From positions 1 through 64,000 of the forward strand of contig JAFYCM010000067.1 in the NCBI GenBank assembly GCA_017539645.1: a stretch of DNA of 64,000 nucleotides, given 5' to 3'. The translations under genes and the position numbers were made by a program. This document shows, piece by piece, positions 8,697 to 21,200 of the stretch (position 1 is its first letter; the number at the start of each line of letters is the position of its first letter). Source of the DNA: Bacteroidales bacterium (GTDB lineage: Bacteria; Bacteroidota; Bacteroidia; Bacteroidales; Marinilabiliaceae). A model generated the notes under the pieces. It worked only from the letters and a program-made list of their open reading frames with translations. It was not told the DNA's origin and did not search any database.

Positions 8697-9946
8697 TGAA
8701 TAGCAAATTCACAAATTTCGTTGCACAACGTCTGCTCACGAGCAAAGTGGGTAGCCGAAAACTCTCGGGACCTGTGGTGGCTGTAGCTACTGCAGCTATA
8801 GCTCTGGGCGTGGCAATAATGATAGTGGCGGTAGCCATCGGTCTCGGCTTCAAACAAGAGGTGCGCGACAAAATTGTTGGCTTCGGCACTCACCTGCAAA
8901 TAGTTAGTCTCGACTTCAATCGTAGCTATGAAACTACGCCCATAAAAGTAGATTCTGCACTCGAAGCGAATATTGCTAATATTGAGGGCGTTAGACACAT
9001 ACAGCCATTCATACTTAAGCCTGGTATAATAAAAACTACCGAGGAGATTCAAGGCATTGCGCTCAAAGGAATCGATGCTAAGTTCGACACCGCGTTTCTT
9101 GCTTCGTGCCTCGAAGATGGGCGCATGATACATATCGACACCACGCGCAGCTCCGACATATATATTTCGCGCAGCATAGCTAATATGCTGAAACTCAACG
9201 TTGGCGATGCCGTACGTATGTATTTCGTTGGTACAAAAGGACTTCGCGCGCGCAAGTTCACTCTCTGCGGCATATTCAACTCGCACTTTTCGGAGTTCGA
9301 CGACAAAATGGCGTTTGTGGACATTCGTCAACTGCAAGCGCTCAATAATTGGGAGACGAATCAAGTTTCTGGCTACGAGGTCATTATAAATAATTTCGAC
9401 GATCTCAACACGATAACTAAAGAGGTCTCGGCCTACACCGCATCGATAATTGGCCCTGACGACACGTTTCTACATACGCAGAGCATCACGGAGTTGCAGC
9501 CGCAAATGTTCGGTTGGCTCGCGCTCCTCGATATGAATATTGCCGTTATTTTGGTACTTATAATCGCTGTGGCGTGCCTCAACATGATTAGCGGTTTACT
9601 CATACTTATTTTGGAAAATACCAACACCATCGGCTTGTTGAAAGCCCTTGGCTGCCGCGGTAAGCGCATACGTAGAATTTTCCTACTTATGGCAATGCGC
9701 ATCGTTGGGCGTGGAATGCTGATAGGCAACGTAGTAGGTATAGCGATATGCGTTGCGCAAGCCACAACTGGCATCGTGAAGCTCAATCCAGAGAATTACT
9801 ACTTAGATACCGTGCCAATCCTTTTGCCCGTTGGCGTTTGGGCGGTGCTGAACGTTGGCGCGTTCCTATTTACAACGTTGATGATGGTAGCGCCATCGCA
9901 CGTGGTTTCGCACATAACGCCGGCTAAGTCGCTGCGTTTCAACTAA
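8696..9946 (+). CDS. LolC/E-type ABC transporter permease (FtsX family)
   Basis: The 416-residue product has an N-terminal transmembrane helix (about residues 25-50), a periplasmic MacB/LolE-like core, and three C-terminal helices (about 275-300, 325-350 and 380-405), the topology of lipoprotein-releasing permeases. The N-terminal FVAQRLLTSK and the LLKALGCRGKRIRRIFL coupling-loop segment are family hallmarks. LolC/E proteins work with the LolD ATPase to extract lipoproteins from the inner membrane, but no LolD is encoded here, so it must act with an ATPase encoded elsewhere. The start codon overlaps the upstream stop. miaA starts 14 bases after its end. Confidence 0.88.
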   Translation: MNSKFTNFVAQRLLTSKVGSRKLSGPVVAVATAAIALGVAIMIVAVAIGLGFKQEVRDKIVGFGTHLQIVSLDFNRSYETTPIKVDSALEANIANIEGVRHIQPFILKPGIIKTTEEIQGIALKGIDAKFDTAFLASCLEDGRMIHIDTTRSSDIYISRSIANMLKLNVGDAVRMYFVGTKGLRARKFTLCGIFNSHFSEFDDKMAFVDIRQLQALNNWETNQVSGYEVIINNFDDLNTITKEVSAYTASIIGPDDTFLHTQSITELQPQMFGWLALLDMNIAVILVLIIAVACLNMISGLLILILENTNTIGLLKALGCRGKRIRRIFLLMAMRIVGRGMLIGNVVGIAICVAQATTGIVKLNPENYYLDTVPILLPVGVWAVLNVGAFLFTTLMMVAPSHVVSHITPAKSLRFN

Positions 9947-9960
9947 ATATTTACATAAGT

Positions 9961-10866
9961 ATGCAGCGCCCGAAACTCTTCGTAATTGCAGGTCCGACGG
10001 CGGTTGGTAAGACCGACATGACCATACGTATAGCGCAACAACTTGGTACAGAAATCATTTCAGCCGATAGCCGCCAGATATTTCGCGAGATGAAGATTGG
10101 CACTGCTGCGCCTACTGCCGAACAACTTGCCGCCGTGCCGCATCATCTGGTGGCACATCGCTCAATATTAGATAATTACAACGCTTTTGAATACGAGCAA
10201 GAGGCGCTTGTCGCTGTAAACGACGTTACCACTCGCTGCAACGGCATAGCTATACTTACGGGCGGCTCGATGATGTATATTGATGCGCTCTGCAACGGCA
10301 TCGACGAAGCCCCCACCATAAGCGATGAGGTGCGCAACGCCGTGATGGCAGAATATGAGACGCAAGGCATCGAACACATGCGCGAACGCCTTCGCCAACT
10401 TGATGCCGAATATTATGCCGAGGCCGATTTGCAAAATCCGCGGCGCGTGCTGCACGCCATTGAGGTCTGTTTGCAGTCGGGCACTACATACAGCTCGTTT
10501 CGCTCCAATGCTGCCAAAGAGCGCCCGTTCGACGTTGTTCGCATAGCTATAAACCGTCCGCGCGAAGTGCTTTTCGACCGCATAAATCGTCGCGCTCACA
10601 TGATGATAGAAAACGGTCTTGTGCACGAGGCTCAAACGCTGATTGAACATCGCAACCTTACGGCGCTCAACACCGTGGGCTACAAGGAGATTTTTAGCTA
10701 CTTGGATGGCTCAGTTGACCTCGCGGAGGCCGAACGCCAGATAGCTCGCAACACGCGCCACTACGCCAAGCGACAATTGCAATGGTTTCGCCTTCGCAAT
10801 ACCTACGAGTGGTTCGATGCTGATGACGAAAACGCTATTTTAGACTTCATAAACTATAATCTATAG
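9961..10866 (+). CDS. miaA: tRNA dimethylallyltransferase
   Basis: Transfers a dimethylallyl group to N6 of adenosine-37 in tRNAs that read UNN codons. The 301-residue protein has the P-loop GPTAVGKT (residues 10-17), the substrate-binding SADSRQIFREM with the catalytic Asp, the GGSMMY segment (GGTGLY in many homologues) and the C-terminal helix NTRHYAKRQLQWFR that contacts the anticodon stem. It is the third gene of the operon. The hydroxyacid dehydrogenase gene follows after two bases. Confidence 0.96.
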   Translation: MQRPKLFVIAGPTAVGKTDMTIRIAQQLGTEIISADSRQIFREMKIGTAAPTAEQLAAVPHHLVAHRSILDNYNAFEYEQEALVAVNDVTTRCNGIAILTGGSMMYIDALCNGIDEAPTISDEVRNAVMAEYETQGIEHMRERLRQLDAEYYAEADLQNPRRVLHAIEVCLQSGTTYSSFRSNAAKERPFDVVRIAINRPREVLFDRINRRAHMMIENGLVHEAQTLIEHRNLTALNTVGYKEIFSYLDGSVDLAEAERQIARNTRHYAKRQLQWFRLRNTYEWFDADDENAILDFINYNL

Positions 10867-10868
10867 GT

Positions 10869-11816
10869 ATGAAAATCGTTGTTCTCGATGGCTATACGCT
10901 CAATCCGGGCGATCTCTCGTGGGACCGTCTGAAAGCGCTCGGCGAGGTAGAAATCTACGACCGCACCGCGCCCGAACGCGTTCTCTCGCGACTCAGTGGG
11001 GCAGAAATCGCGCTCACCAATAAAACCATAATTACTGCCGAACATATAGCTGCATTGCCTTCGCTGCGCTACATTGGCGTGCTTGCTACGGGCTACAATG
11101 TTGTTGATTTGCAAGCGGCAAAACAGGCTGGCATTGTAATTACAAATATTCCTGCATACAGCACTGCATCGGTGGCGCAGATGGTTTTCGCTTATCTGCT
11201 CAACGTCACGCAACATGTAGATCACTACGCGCGCGAAAACCGCGAAGGACGTTGGACGAAGTGCATAGATTTTAGTTATGCCGATACGCCACTCATCGAG
11301 TTGCAAGGCAAGACGATGGGTATTGTAGGCCTTGGAAATACTGGTATGGCTACGGCTCGCATCGCACTTGCGTTTGGCATGGAGGTCGTTGCCGTGACGA
11401 GTAAAACCGCGCTTCCGCAAGGCATACGCAGCGTTTCGCGAGATGAACTTTTCCGCACTGCCGATGTCATCAGTTTGCACTGCCCACTCTGCGACGACAC
11501 GCGCCACATAATAAACGCCCACGCTCTTAGCCTGATGAAGCCCAGCGCCATACTTATAAACTGCGGCCGTGGTCCGCTCGTAGACGAAGAAGCACTGAGC
11601 CATGCATTGAAGAACGGCCAGATTCAAGCTGCTTGCCTCGATGTGCTCAGTAGCGAACCACCACGCGCCGACAATCCGCTTGTTGGGTTGGACAATTGCT
11701 ACATCACGCCGCATATAGCATGGGCAACCAAAGAGGCTCGCGAACGCCTAATGACCATAGCTACCAACAATGTGCGCAACTTCATAGCTGGTAAACCCTC
11801 GAATGTGGTGGGGTAG
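10869..11816 (+). CDS. D-2-hydroxyacid dehydrogenase, glycerate dehydrogenase-like
   Basis: The 315-residue protein has the D-isomer-specific 2-hydroxyacid dehydrogenase fold. Visible are the dinucleotide motif GLGNTGMA, the catalytic Arg in INCGRGPLVDE, the Glu in DVLSSEPP and the His in TPHIAWAT. Closest in feel are hydroxypyruvate/glyoxylate reductases (HprA). The residues after the second Rossmann strand read VTSK rather than containing the acidic residue that selects NAD, so NADP use is possible (inference). Last gene of the aminotransferase-lolE-miaA operon. No terminator is obvious behind it. Confidence 0.88.
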   Translation: MKIVVLDGYTLNPGDLSWDRLKALGEVEIYDRTAPERVLSRLSGAEIALTNKTIITAEHIAALPSLRYIGVLATGYNVVDLQAAKQAGIVITNIPAYSTASVAQMVFAYLLNVTQHVDHYARENREGRWTKCIDFSYADTPLIELQGKTMGIVGLGNTGMATARIALAFGMEVVAVTSKTALPQGIRSVSRDELFRTADVISLHCPLCDDTRHIINAHALSLMKPSAILINCGRGPLVDEEALSHALKNGQIQAACLDVLSSEPPRADNPLVGLDNCYITPHIAWATKEARERLMTIATNNVRNFIAGKPSNVVG

Positions 11817-11839
11817 GGCTTTCCTATTTGAGAATATTA

Positions 11840-11956
11840 ATCACCTAAACGAACGAAAACAGACGAAGTAATCTGTTGTCATTCGTTTAATTTTATACGT
11901 TCAGTTGTTACGAATGAAACGAATTCGTTTGGTGTAAATTCGTTCAATTGGGTGAT
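11840..11956. repeat. Imperfect inverted repeat, CGAACGAA-type arms
   Basis: The left arm at 11840-11857 (ATCACCTAAACGAACGAA) and the right arm at 11939-11956 are complementary at about 15 of 18 positions. Further TTCGTTT/AAACGAA elements lie between them, so the whole 117 bp can fold into a long structure. It could be a small palindromic unit or a regulatory site. No target-site duplication was evident. Confidence 0.6.
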
Positions 11957-12179
11957 AATCAGTTTGTATTGAAAGGCAAAATAAAGGACCGTGTCTCCAA
12001 ATTTGCCCAATAGCTTTTGTAACCTATTAACACTATTTTCGTAAAAACACATTGACGATAAAAATATTCACCAATTAATACTTACACACTTAGATATTCA
12101 ACTATCTGATAATCACAAAAACACAAGGCATAGAAAGCACCGTGATAAAAAACTGAGAGAACTTTCTGAATCTGTTCAA

Positions 12180-12201
12180 TAGGTGTTTTCATAGACACCT
12201 A
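12180..12201 (+). other. Leader hairpin of the giant gene
   Basis: TAGGTGT (12180-12186) and ACACCTA (12195-12201) form a perfect 7-bp stem with an 8-base loop, 40 bases before the start codon. There is no T-tract, so it is not a terminator; a role in mRNA stability is possible. Confidence 0.5.
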
Positions 12202-12241
12202 ATTCAGACCATACAACTCGTAAATTATAACTACCAATAAT

Positions 12242-15200
12242 ATGAACACTACAAAAAATCAACTTACCATTTTGCTAACGCTATTGTTAGTTACGGTGCT
12301 GATGCCAGAGAGGGCGGCAGCGGACTATGTGGAAGATACTTGGCGCTACTCCGTTGTGCTTAGTGGCGCTAACACCATCACCATCAAGATGCCTGTCTAT
12401 GATGAAGAGGGCGCAGACGATTGGGTGGACAACGGCTATCTAAAGGCCTCGTGGACGGATGCCGATGGCACTCACACCAACGAGACCGTCATTTGGTGGT
12501 CGAAAGATGAGAAAAGCCACAACAATGATGACACCGACCTCTGGTGTAAGTTCTATACCAATGTGGGCGGCAGCTTCGACGTGACACAAGGCAACTCAAG
12601 CAGTCACTTTACACTGACCAAAGCCGACGAAACCCTGCGCCGTAAGATTTACGAGAACAACGATGGCAACACCTACGATATTACTATCGTGTGGCGCGTG
12701 CCATACAACATGTTAGGCAGCAAGATCAAGTTCACGTGGGACGTGAAGTGCGACTATACTAACGGTCTTGCGTGGGACACTCACTATACCGTGTCGCCTT
12801 CCAGTGCCGACATCACCCTGCCTAAGGCGCAGAGTGTCGTGAACCCACAGATTACAATGGCCACTCTGTCATATAGCGAAGCTGGGAAATTGGAACTCCC
12901 TTGGTTCATGGGCTCTACCTCCTTGACCTCCGTATACTATAAATACACCGATGCCAATGGCAACACGGTCAAGCAGACGCTGCCAAACAACGAGAACAGT
13001 GGAACTATATACCTCGATGCCACTGTGCCGCACGAAAACTTCGGCCTCGTGGTGAGCTACAAAGACAATAGCGGCTACCTCATAGAGAATATCTCGTCGG
13101 AGACTCAGAATCTGACAATGGTTCACGCCCCCATCGGCTTCTCTGCCACGCCTACTGGCAACGGCAAGGCTGCGGTGCAACTCAACTGGTCCGTTCAATA
13201 CACTGGCACCAACGACATCACCAACTCCGACTTCTTCGAGATCCAGCGATCTCTGACGGGCAAGGAGGCCGACTTCGTGACCATCGGCTCTGTACCATAC
13301 ACTATGGATAACGGCACGACCAACTACGAATATGTAGATAGCACACTGATTGACGCCGTTGCTGCCGAGCAGTTCGTAAACGGTGGCACTCTCGACAAAC
13401 TGACCTACCGCATACGCCGTATGATTACGCAATCGTGGGGTTGGGAAGGCAACACGTGTGCTGCCACGGCTTCGTGCATCGTGGACGACCTTCACTTGAG
13501 GCGTATATCTACATATTCGGCTAAATGGCAAGACGAGCGCGCCTACACCGTGCGCGTGGCGTGGGATTATGCCGATGAGCATGGCGCTGTATGGGACAAC
13601 CGTGCAAAAGTTATGTTGCGCGTAACATCTACCAACCGCGCAGACGATATAGTGGATAGCACTGTATATGAGTTAACTAAAGACGAGATAGAACAGCGCT
13701 ACAAAGTTGTTTCGCTTTCTCGTCCGTGTGTGAATTTCAATATTGAAGTCTACGTAGATCGCGCTACTTCGCCCATTTGCCTTATGAAGGACGTAAAGGA
13801 GTTTTTCTTCCCCATACGTAACGCCAACGATTGGCAGACTTTCCGCGACAAGGTTAGCAGCGCAAAGGGGCAGTACGACGTGAACGCTCGTCTCTATGCC
13901 GACATAAGTACCGACCTGAGCATTGGTTCGGGAACGGATACTGCCTACCGAGGCATCTTCGACGGCAATGGTCATACGATAAACTTCGACGTCAATCAGA
14001 CTGAAGGTTCTGCGGCTCTCTTCCGCTATGTAGCGCCGAACGCTACATTCCGCAACTTGCACATTGCTGGCTCTGTCACCACTACTGCTCGGTATGGGTC
14101 TGGACTCATCGGTCAGGTGATTGCCAATTCCAACGTGAGAATAGAAAATTGTCGTTCGTCAGTAACCATAAATAGTTCGGTGGATGGCGATGCTACAAAT
14201 GGCGGTTTCATTGGCGTAGTACGTAGTGGTAGCAGCGTCTCCATGCACAACTGCCTGTTCGATGGTAGCTTCAAGGGGAGAAATTGCCATAGCAATGGTG
14301 GTTTCATTGGTTGGATCGAAAACAATAGCAATGTAAAGATCTACAATGGTCTGTTTTCGCCGACACACTTGGGTACGAAACGAGACGGCTGCGAGTCGTT
14401 CGCAAGAAACCGTAGCCTCGCAACCTTCAGCAACTGCTACGCCACGCAGGAGTATAGCCCGACCTTCATCATTATCAACAGTGCTGACGATTGGAACATC
14501 TTCTGCGACATGGTGAAATCTGCCGCAGGTAGTTATGATGTAGATGCTGTGCTGAACGCCAATATAAGCATTGGCTCTACGGTTAATTCTGGATACTACG
14601 CAGGCATGGACACCTATCCATACCGTGGCACATTCAACGGCAACGGGCACGTGCTGACTGTGAACATCGATTGGGGAACAAACGACTATGCCGCACCATT
14701 CCCCTCTGTCAACAAGACTACTATTAAGAATCTGACAGTAAAGGGTAATGTCAATGGCGGTATGCATTCAGCAGGTCTCATAGGACATGCTTCTGGCACG
14801 TCCCCTTCCATCGCCATAGAGAATCTGGATATGGAGGCAAAGGTTACAACCCAAAATAGCTATGCAGGTGGAATTATAGGTCACGCAGATAAAGCAACTG
14901 TTAGGATAGAGGATTGCAAGTCGTTTGGCTATCTATATGCCAAAGGTTCAAATGCATACGGAGGCGCAGTCATAGGTTGGGCAAATAGTGCAGATAATTG
15001 GGAACTGCATCGTGTTTTCGAAGATGTAGACTTCCATGATTTTGCCCATGCAGGATTCTGCTACTACTACGACAACAATCCACACCCTTGGGGTTATAAC
15101 GCCAAGAGTACTTCTTGCATATCATACCACGATTGGGGCGAAGTGAAGCAAGAGTATCGCAAAATGTATAGTAGTGATGCGGCTGTCATATTCAAGCAGG

Positions 15201-18200
15201 AACAAGCCGGGTCATGGGGATATAGCGAACCTATTATGGAAACTGACGCCCTTGCCGATGTCCCCACTGCCGATGAGTTGGTAGCCTCGCTTGGCGACGT
15301 CTGGAAGAAAGATGACGACAAGGCTGTGCTCATCATGAAGTCATTTAATGAAGCAAATGCTTCATGTTCTAAGCCGGCACTCCCTGACTTCTACCACGAG
15401 AGCTTCGGCAAGGTGGACAAGACGCTCTTGACGCTGACACGCCAGAGCAGCGTCTTGCTGACGTGGGATACCGATGGTAATCCTATCGACTATTTCGAGG
15501 TGCTGCGCCGCGAGAAAGGCGCTACTGCGTGGGACACCATAGCAACCGACCTCGACCACATGGGCTACGAAGACCTGGATGTGTCGCCACTCGTGGATTA
15601 TGAATACAAGGTGCTCGGCGCTAACGACTGCGAGGGTATGAGCTACTCCGAGACGGCCATCGCTGTGGGCGCTTGTAAGCGCAGCGGCAAGGTGGAAGGC
15701 TACGTTCGCTTCAAGGATGGTACGGGAATCCCTGGTATAACGCTGGAGATCGTGTCGGGCAATGCGAAAGCTACTGCTGTCACCGACGAAACGGGCTACT
15801 ACATGGCCGACGATCTCTCGTATCTCGGTCAGCAAAGCGTTACCTATGTCGTAACGCCCGTAAGCACAAGCGGCATCACACTCGAAGTGGAGAGCTACGC
15901 CGCTACGTTCAACGACAAGAGCAACCATGAGAAGCTGCACGAGTTCACGGTAACTAACAGCCACAAATTCACGGGCTACGTCATGTACGAGGGCACAAGC
16001 ATACCAGTTAAGGGCGTACGCTTCCGCGTAAACGGCAAACTGATGCACAACGCTAAGGATGCATACGTAGAGACCGACTTCGAAGGCAAATTCTCCTTCA
16101 ACGTCCTCGACGGCAAGAATATCATTCAAGCCGAGATGGACGGCCACTCATTCACCGACAATGGCTACTTCAAGAGTAAAGACGGCTTCGTGTTTACTGA
16201 TGACGTGGCGCAGATCTACTTCTACGATGACACCAAGGTGAAACTCACCGGGCGCGTGGTGGGCGGCAACGACCAAGGCAATCTGCCTCTCGACAACAAC
16301 CTAAGTCGCAACAACCTCGGCGACGACCTCACTATGGTGCTCGCTCTTGAAGGAGACAACACATCGTGGCTCGTCTACGACAATCAGAACCCGACTATCA
16401 ATAAGCGCGAAGTGACATTTGCTCACCCGGGCGGAGGTGGACACCAGACTACTGCTGAGGTGCAGCGCAAACGCATGATAGTGAAGCCCGACTCTATTAC
16501 GGGCGAATATGTTCTTATGCTTCCGCCTGTGCGTTGGAAAGTGCAGCAAATCTACTGCGAAGGCTATCCGACGCTCTTCCAAGACGGCATGGTGAGCGAG
16601 GTTATCGACCTGACCAACAGTCTGAACACCCAGACTGTATCGCACGATGGAACATACGTAGATGTAGATAAAAAGAGCGTCTATCGCCCAACGGAAACCT
16701 ACAACGCCCTCTACAACCGTATATACCACGCACCCGTGGAGATTACTTACCGCCAAGTCGGCTACGACACCTTCGACTACTTTGGCGACAAGAGCTACAC
16801 TGCTACCAACGTGGGGGGCGACAAGGTGGTTGTGCCGTTAGCATACCAAGATCAAGTAATAGAAAATAAAGATGTATTTGTTGGATATGAAGAGGGTGTC
16901 GTAGATTATGAAGAGGGTGTCGTAGGATATGATTTGAGTGGCGACTACGAAGCCTATACCTATACGCCCAAACTGACAGCACAAGAAGCAAGCAATGCAG
17001 GTGTTGATCGTTATGAGAATCTGTTCGATGGCAATGCGAACACCAAGTGGTGTGTCGTGTCTCGTAACGGAGGTTGGTGGGTCAACTTCAAGACCGATAA
17101 ACTTGTCAACATCAAAACTCTCAACTTGACTACGGGTGACGACTCCAAAACATACGATGGACGAAATCCTAAGGCGATACGCTTACTCGGTCGTATCTCT
17201 GAGAAAGACAAGTGGACGACACTGATGGAAACCGACGATTCTGGAATTGAGGCCTACAATCTCAAAACATATAATTTTGATATACTAGACCACAATTTCT
17301 ACCAATTCTTCCGTTTGGAGATTGTCAGCACACAATGGGGCAACATCGGAACCTACGAAGGATATGAAGTTCAATTGGGTGAGCTATCCTTAACTTGTCG
17401 AGGCAATGAAGATTCCACGCCAAAGCCTATCTTGGGACAAGTGCCAGTCTATGGACAGGTGCCAGTCTATGAAAAGAAACCTGTCGTAGTGGGCAAGGGT
17501 GTTCACTACACCTTCAATTATCCCGTATTTAGCCTTGAACGCCGATACCCGATAGAGATCGCCGTCGTGGAACGCTATCCGTGGAATGGCGAGACTGGCA
17601 GTGCTACGGAAGACTTAGTGAGGGTAGGCGGTGGTCGCGTAACTATCCACAATGGATTGAAGGACGGTGTGAACCAAGACATTGTCGAACTCGACAGCGT
17701 TGGGCGCGGCCTGTACTACCTGCAAGCTGGTCAGACTACTCGTCTGCTTACTGACAAAGATGCCTTGCGCACCGTGACTATGACGCTCGAGCAGGACGGC
17801 ACGACTTACGAGGCGGAGCCATTGCGCGGCTACATCCTTAACATGTTTGCCACTGGCGCAGGTAAGGATGTCCTCGTCAACGGTCAGCCACTGCTCTTCG
17901 ACATCTTGCGAGACCCTCCGGGAAGCGGCAGTAGCGCGACCCTCTCGAAAGGCTCTACGCTGAAGTATACCTATACCCTCGACATGAATCTGCATTCCGG
18001 CCTCCACCTCAACATCGTCACTGGCAGCACTATGGATAATTTCCAAGGCACAGTGGCAGCTCCTGCAGGCGCAGGTGGCGTGGCTGGCATCATCAACAGC
18101 AGCAACAGCGAAGAACTCATCGACTTTACCTACGCCTTCGATATGGAAGGTCGTCGTGCCTTCGCCTACACGATGAACATCAATCAAGACATCAGCACAA

Positions 18201-21200
18201 GCAGCGATGTGGCTATGGTGGGCGCCGATGCCGACCTATACATAGGTACAGTCCAGAATATCGTGGTTGAACCTATGTCGACCATTCGCGCTATCCCAGA
18301 CGCTATGTATCAGCAGATGCTTGGCAGACTTGGCGGCGGATCTACCGCAGGCGTAAAGAATGAATACGGCACATTGGTACATATTGCCGAAGGCTCAGAC
18401 GCCAATGGCAATAAGTATCACCTCGTACGCGACGAGTCTATCGGCTACGGTCCAGAAGTGACGTCCCATTTCGTCCACTCACAGAAGCACATACTTACGG
18501 AACTCATCCCTGCCAAAGTGAAGGAGCTGCGTGCTTTGATGTTCACAGGTTCGAAAACCGAAGCACAGGCTCAAGCCAACGCTACAGGCAAACCTGTCTA
18601 TTGGACTGATATGCCGGTAGACGACGATCTTTTCGGTTCTAAATACGAGATGGTGAAGCCAGAGGGTTCAAATCAAAATTTCGAAGATGAGGCTTACCAG
18701 ATCTACCAGATTATAGAGGCTTGGGTGCAGATGGTGGCTCAAAACGAACGCGAAAAACTTCAAGCTACCGACCGCGTAGCTAACTACGACGTCGACGGCG
18801 GCTCAATCGTGCAGTACAGCGAGCAGTTCACAAGCAACTACGACATAACTAACTACTACCATCTGCCAGGCATCATCAGCACAACATACTTCGACGAAAG
18901 CGGGGCTGACTTAGGCATCACCGTTAGTTCGCTGCTGGGCGTCAAGATCGTGAGCGCCATTCTCAAGGCTGTCTACGATAAAACTATCAACTCCTCAACA
19001 TCTGCTAATGGTGCCGGAGCTGCTCAAGGCAAGCAAAATGACAATGGCTTCAATACTGCTGTTCACTTCTATGGCAGCACATTCAAGTTTAGCCTCCTGC
19101 CCGTACTCGACTATAACGTCAAAGACGTTTCAGGCGAGTCGAAAGGCTACGACCGTAAGGAGAGTTTCAATATAGTTATGGATAAGCGAAGCCACTTGAA
19201 TTTCGACGTCTATCGCGTATGGACCGACACAACTTCAATTGGCAACAGCGCTGCGCTCGATGTTTACTCCAACCAGAACTTCAACGACATGACCAACTAT
19301 GTGGCAGGATTCCTACATCGCGACAACACTATGGCGGATGCTCGCTACGCTCGCAGCTTCGTCTATCGCACGCGTGGCGGCGCTACCGTCAACACGTGGG
19401 AAAACGAACGCCGTACGCTGTTCTACAATGAGGGCACTATCCTCGACGAGCGCACCAAGAAGATCTGCAACCCGAAGATTACGCTCGACCGTCAGAGCAT
19501 CAGCGGTGTCGCTATCAACGCCCCTGCTCGCTTCAAGGCTTATTTGACCAACGAGAGCGAACAACCCGAGATTGCTATTGGTGTACTGAAGTCGTTCACT
19601 CTCTACCTGAACGAGACAAGCAACCCCAATGGCGCAAAAGTCTACGTTGATGGCTCTCCGCTAAACAGCGCTGGCATCAACGTGATGCTCGAACCTGGTC
19701 AGACGGCGCAAAAGACTATCGAGGTGTATGCCGGCAACGGCTTCGACTTCGAGGGCCTGCAATTGGGTCTCTGCCTCTTGTCCGACTGGACTAACTCCAA
19801 CGACACCGTGGCTTTCGACGTTCACTACCTCCGTCAGGCTGGATCCGTCAACATAACTTCTCCAGGCGACAAGTGGGTCATGAATACCGATGCTCAGTGG
19901 AACGACAAGCGCGGCTGGTTCCTGCCTATAACTATAGACGGCTTCGATAAGCATCAGCACAACTTCGACCACATTGAGTTCCAGTATAAGGAGAGCCAGC
20001 GTGGCGACGACTATTGGATGAACCTCTGCTCATACTATGTTGATTCGGCACTCATGAATAAAGCTTCTGGCGTGCGCGAGATGATCCCTGAAAATGGCAA
20101 CATCGTCACGCAGTTCTACGGCGAAGGCACTGTCATGGAGAAGGCCTACGACCTCCGAGCCGTGCTCTACTGCCGCGACGGCAACTCGTTCCTCACTACG
20201 TCGTCGACTATCATCAGCGGCGTCAAGGATACACGTCGCCCGCAACTGTTTGGCTTGCCAGAACCTAAAGACGGCATCCTTACTGCAAGCAGCGATGTGA
20301 TATTCAACTTCACCGAAGATATTGAGCACAACTACCTCAACAACATAACCAACTTCGAGGTCAAGGGCGAGGTCAATAACAACAATGTCTCCGAATCGGT
20401 TAGCCTGCTGTTTAGTGGCAACTCGAGCGTAGAGAGCGAGGCTCAGCGCAACTTCAGCGGCAAGGATATTACTATAGATATCATGGTGAATCCCGATGAG
20501 ACGGGAAGCAATATGCCGATCTTCTCGCATGGCACGAATGGCAAGAAGCTCCAATTATGGCTGACTGACGACGACCGCCTGAAAGCTGTTGTCGACGAAC
20601 AAGTGTTCACCTCTACGGACAAGATTGCTAAAGGCGGATTCACTCAGATTGCCATGAGCATCAGCCATAAGGATAGCGTGCTGACCTTCTACAATGGCGG
20701 TAAGGAGATTGGGCTGTTCAAGATGTCGGCTCCATATCATGGCACTGGCAGGCTCATCTTTGGCCGTAGCAATGAGACCGACCGCAACGCGAGTCAATAC
20801 TACAAAGGTCGCATGATGGAGGCTCGCTTGTGGTATCGCGCGCTCTCTGGCGGTCAGGTCGGCACTACCTACGGCAATCGTCGTCTGACGGGCTTCGAGA
20901 TGGGTCTGGTCGACTACTACCCGATGAACGAAGGCTCGGGCGAATACGCGTTAGACCATACGCAGGGTGCAAATGCTCAACTCATCGGCGCTTCGTGGGC
21001 CATGCCACGCGGTCTCTCGCTACGTATGAATAGAGACGACCACGGCCTCGAACTCAACCAAAACGCCTTGAACCGCACTGCCGAACAAGACTACACGCTC
21101 ATGTTCTGGTTCAAGACTGATGCGGATGGCAGCAGCACGTTGCTTAGCAATGGCTCCGGAAGCAGCGATGAGGCTGGCGCTGAGAATCTCTTCCGCATTG

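Larger units (their letters stand above)
11817..12241. other. 425-bp intergenic region with inverted repeats
   Basis: No protein or RNA gene is recognised. The first part (11840-11956) is built from copies of a CGAACGAA / TTCGTT motif in both orientations; its outer arms form an imperfect 18-bp inverted repeat. The rest is AT-rich and ends with a perfect 7-bp hairpin (12180-12201) in the probable leader of the giant gene. No strong TAnnTTTG element was found; TATTTTCG near 12037 is the nearest match. Confidence 0.5.

Noticed and set aside
11840..11956. Insertion-sequence terminal repeats
   Set aside because: No transposase frame lies between or near the arms and no target duplication was seen.
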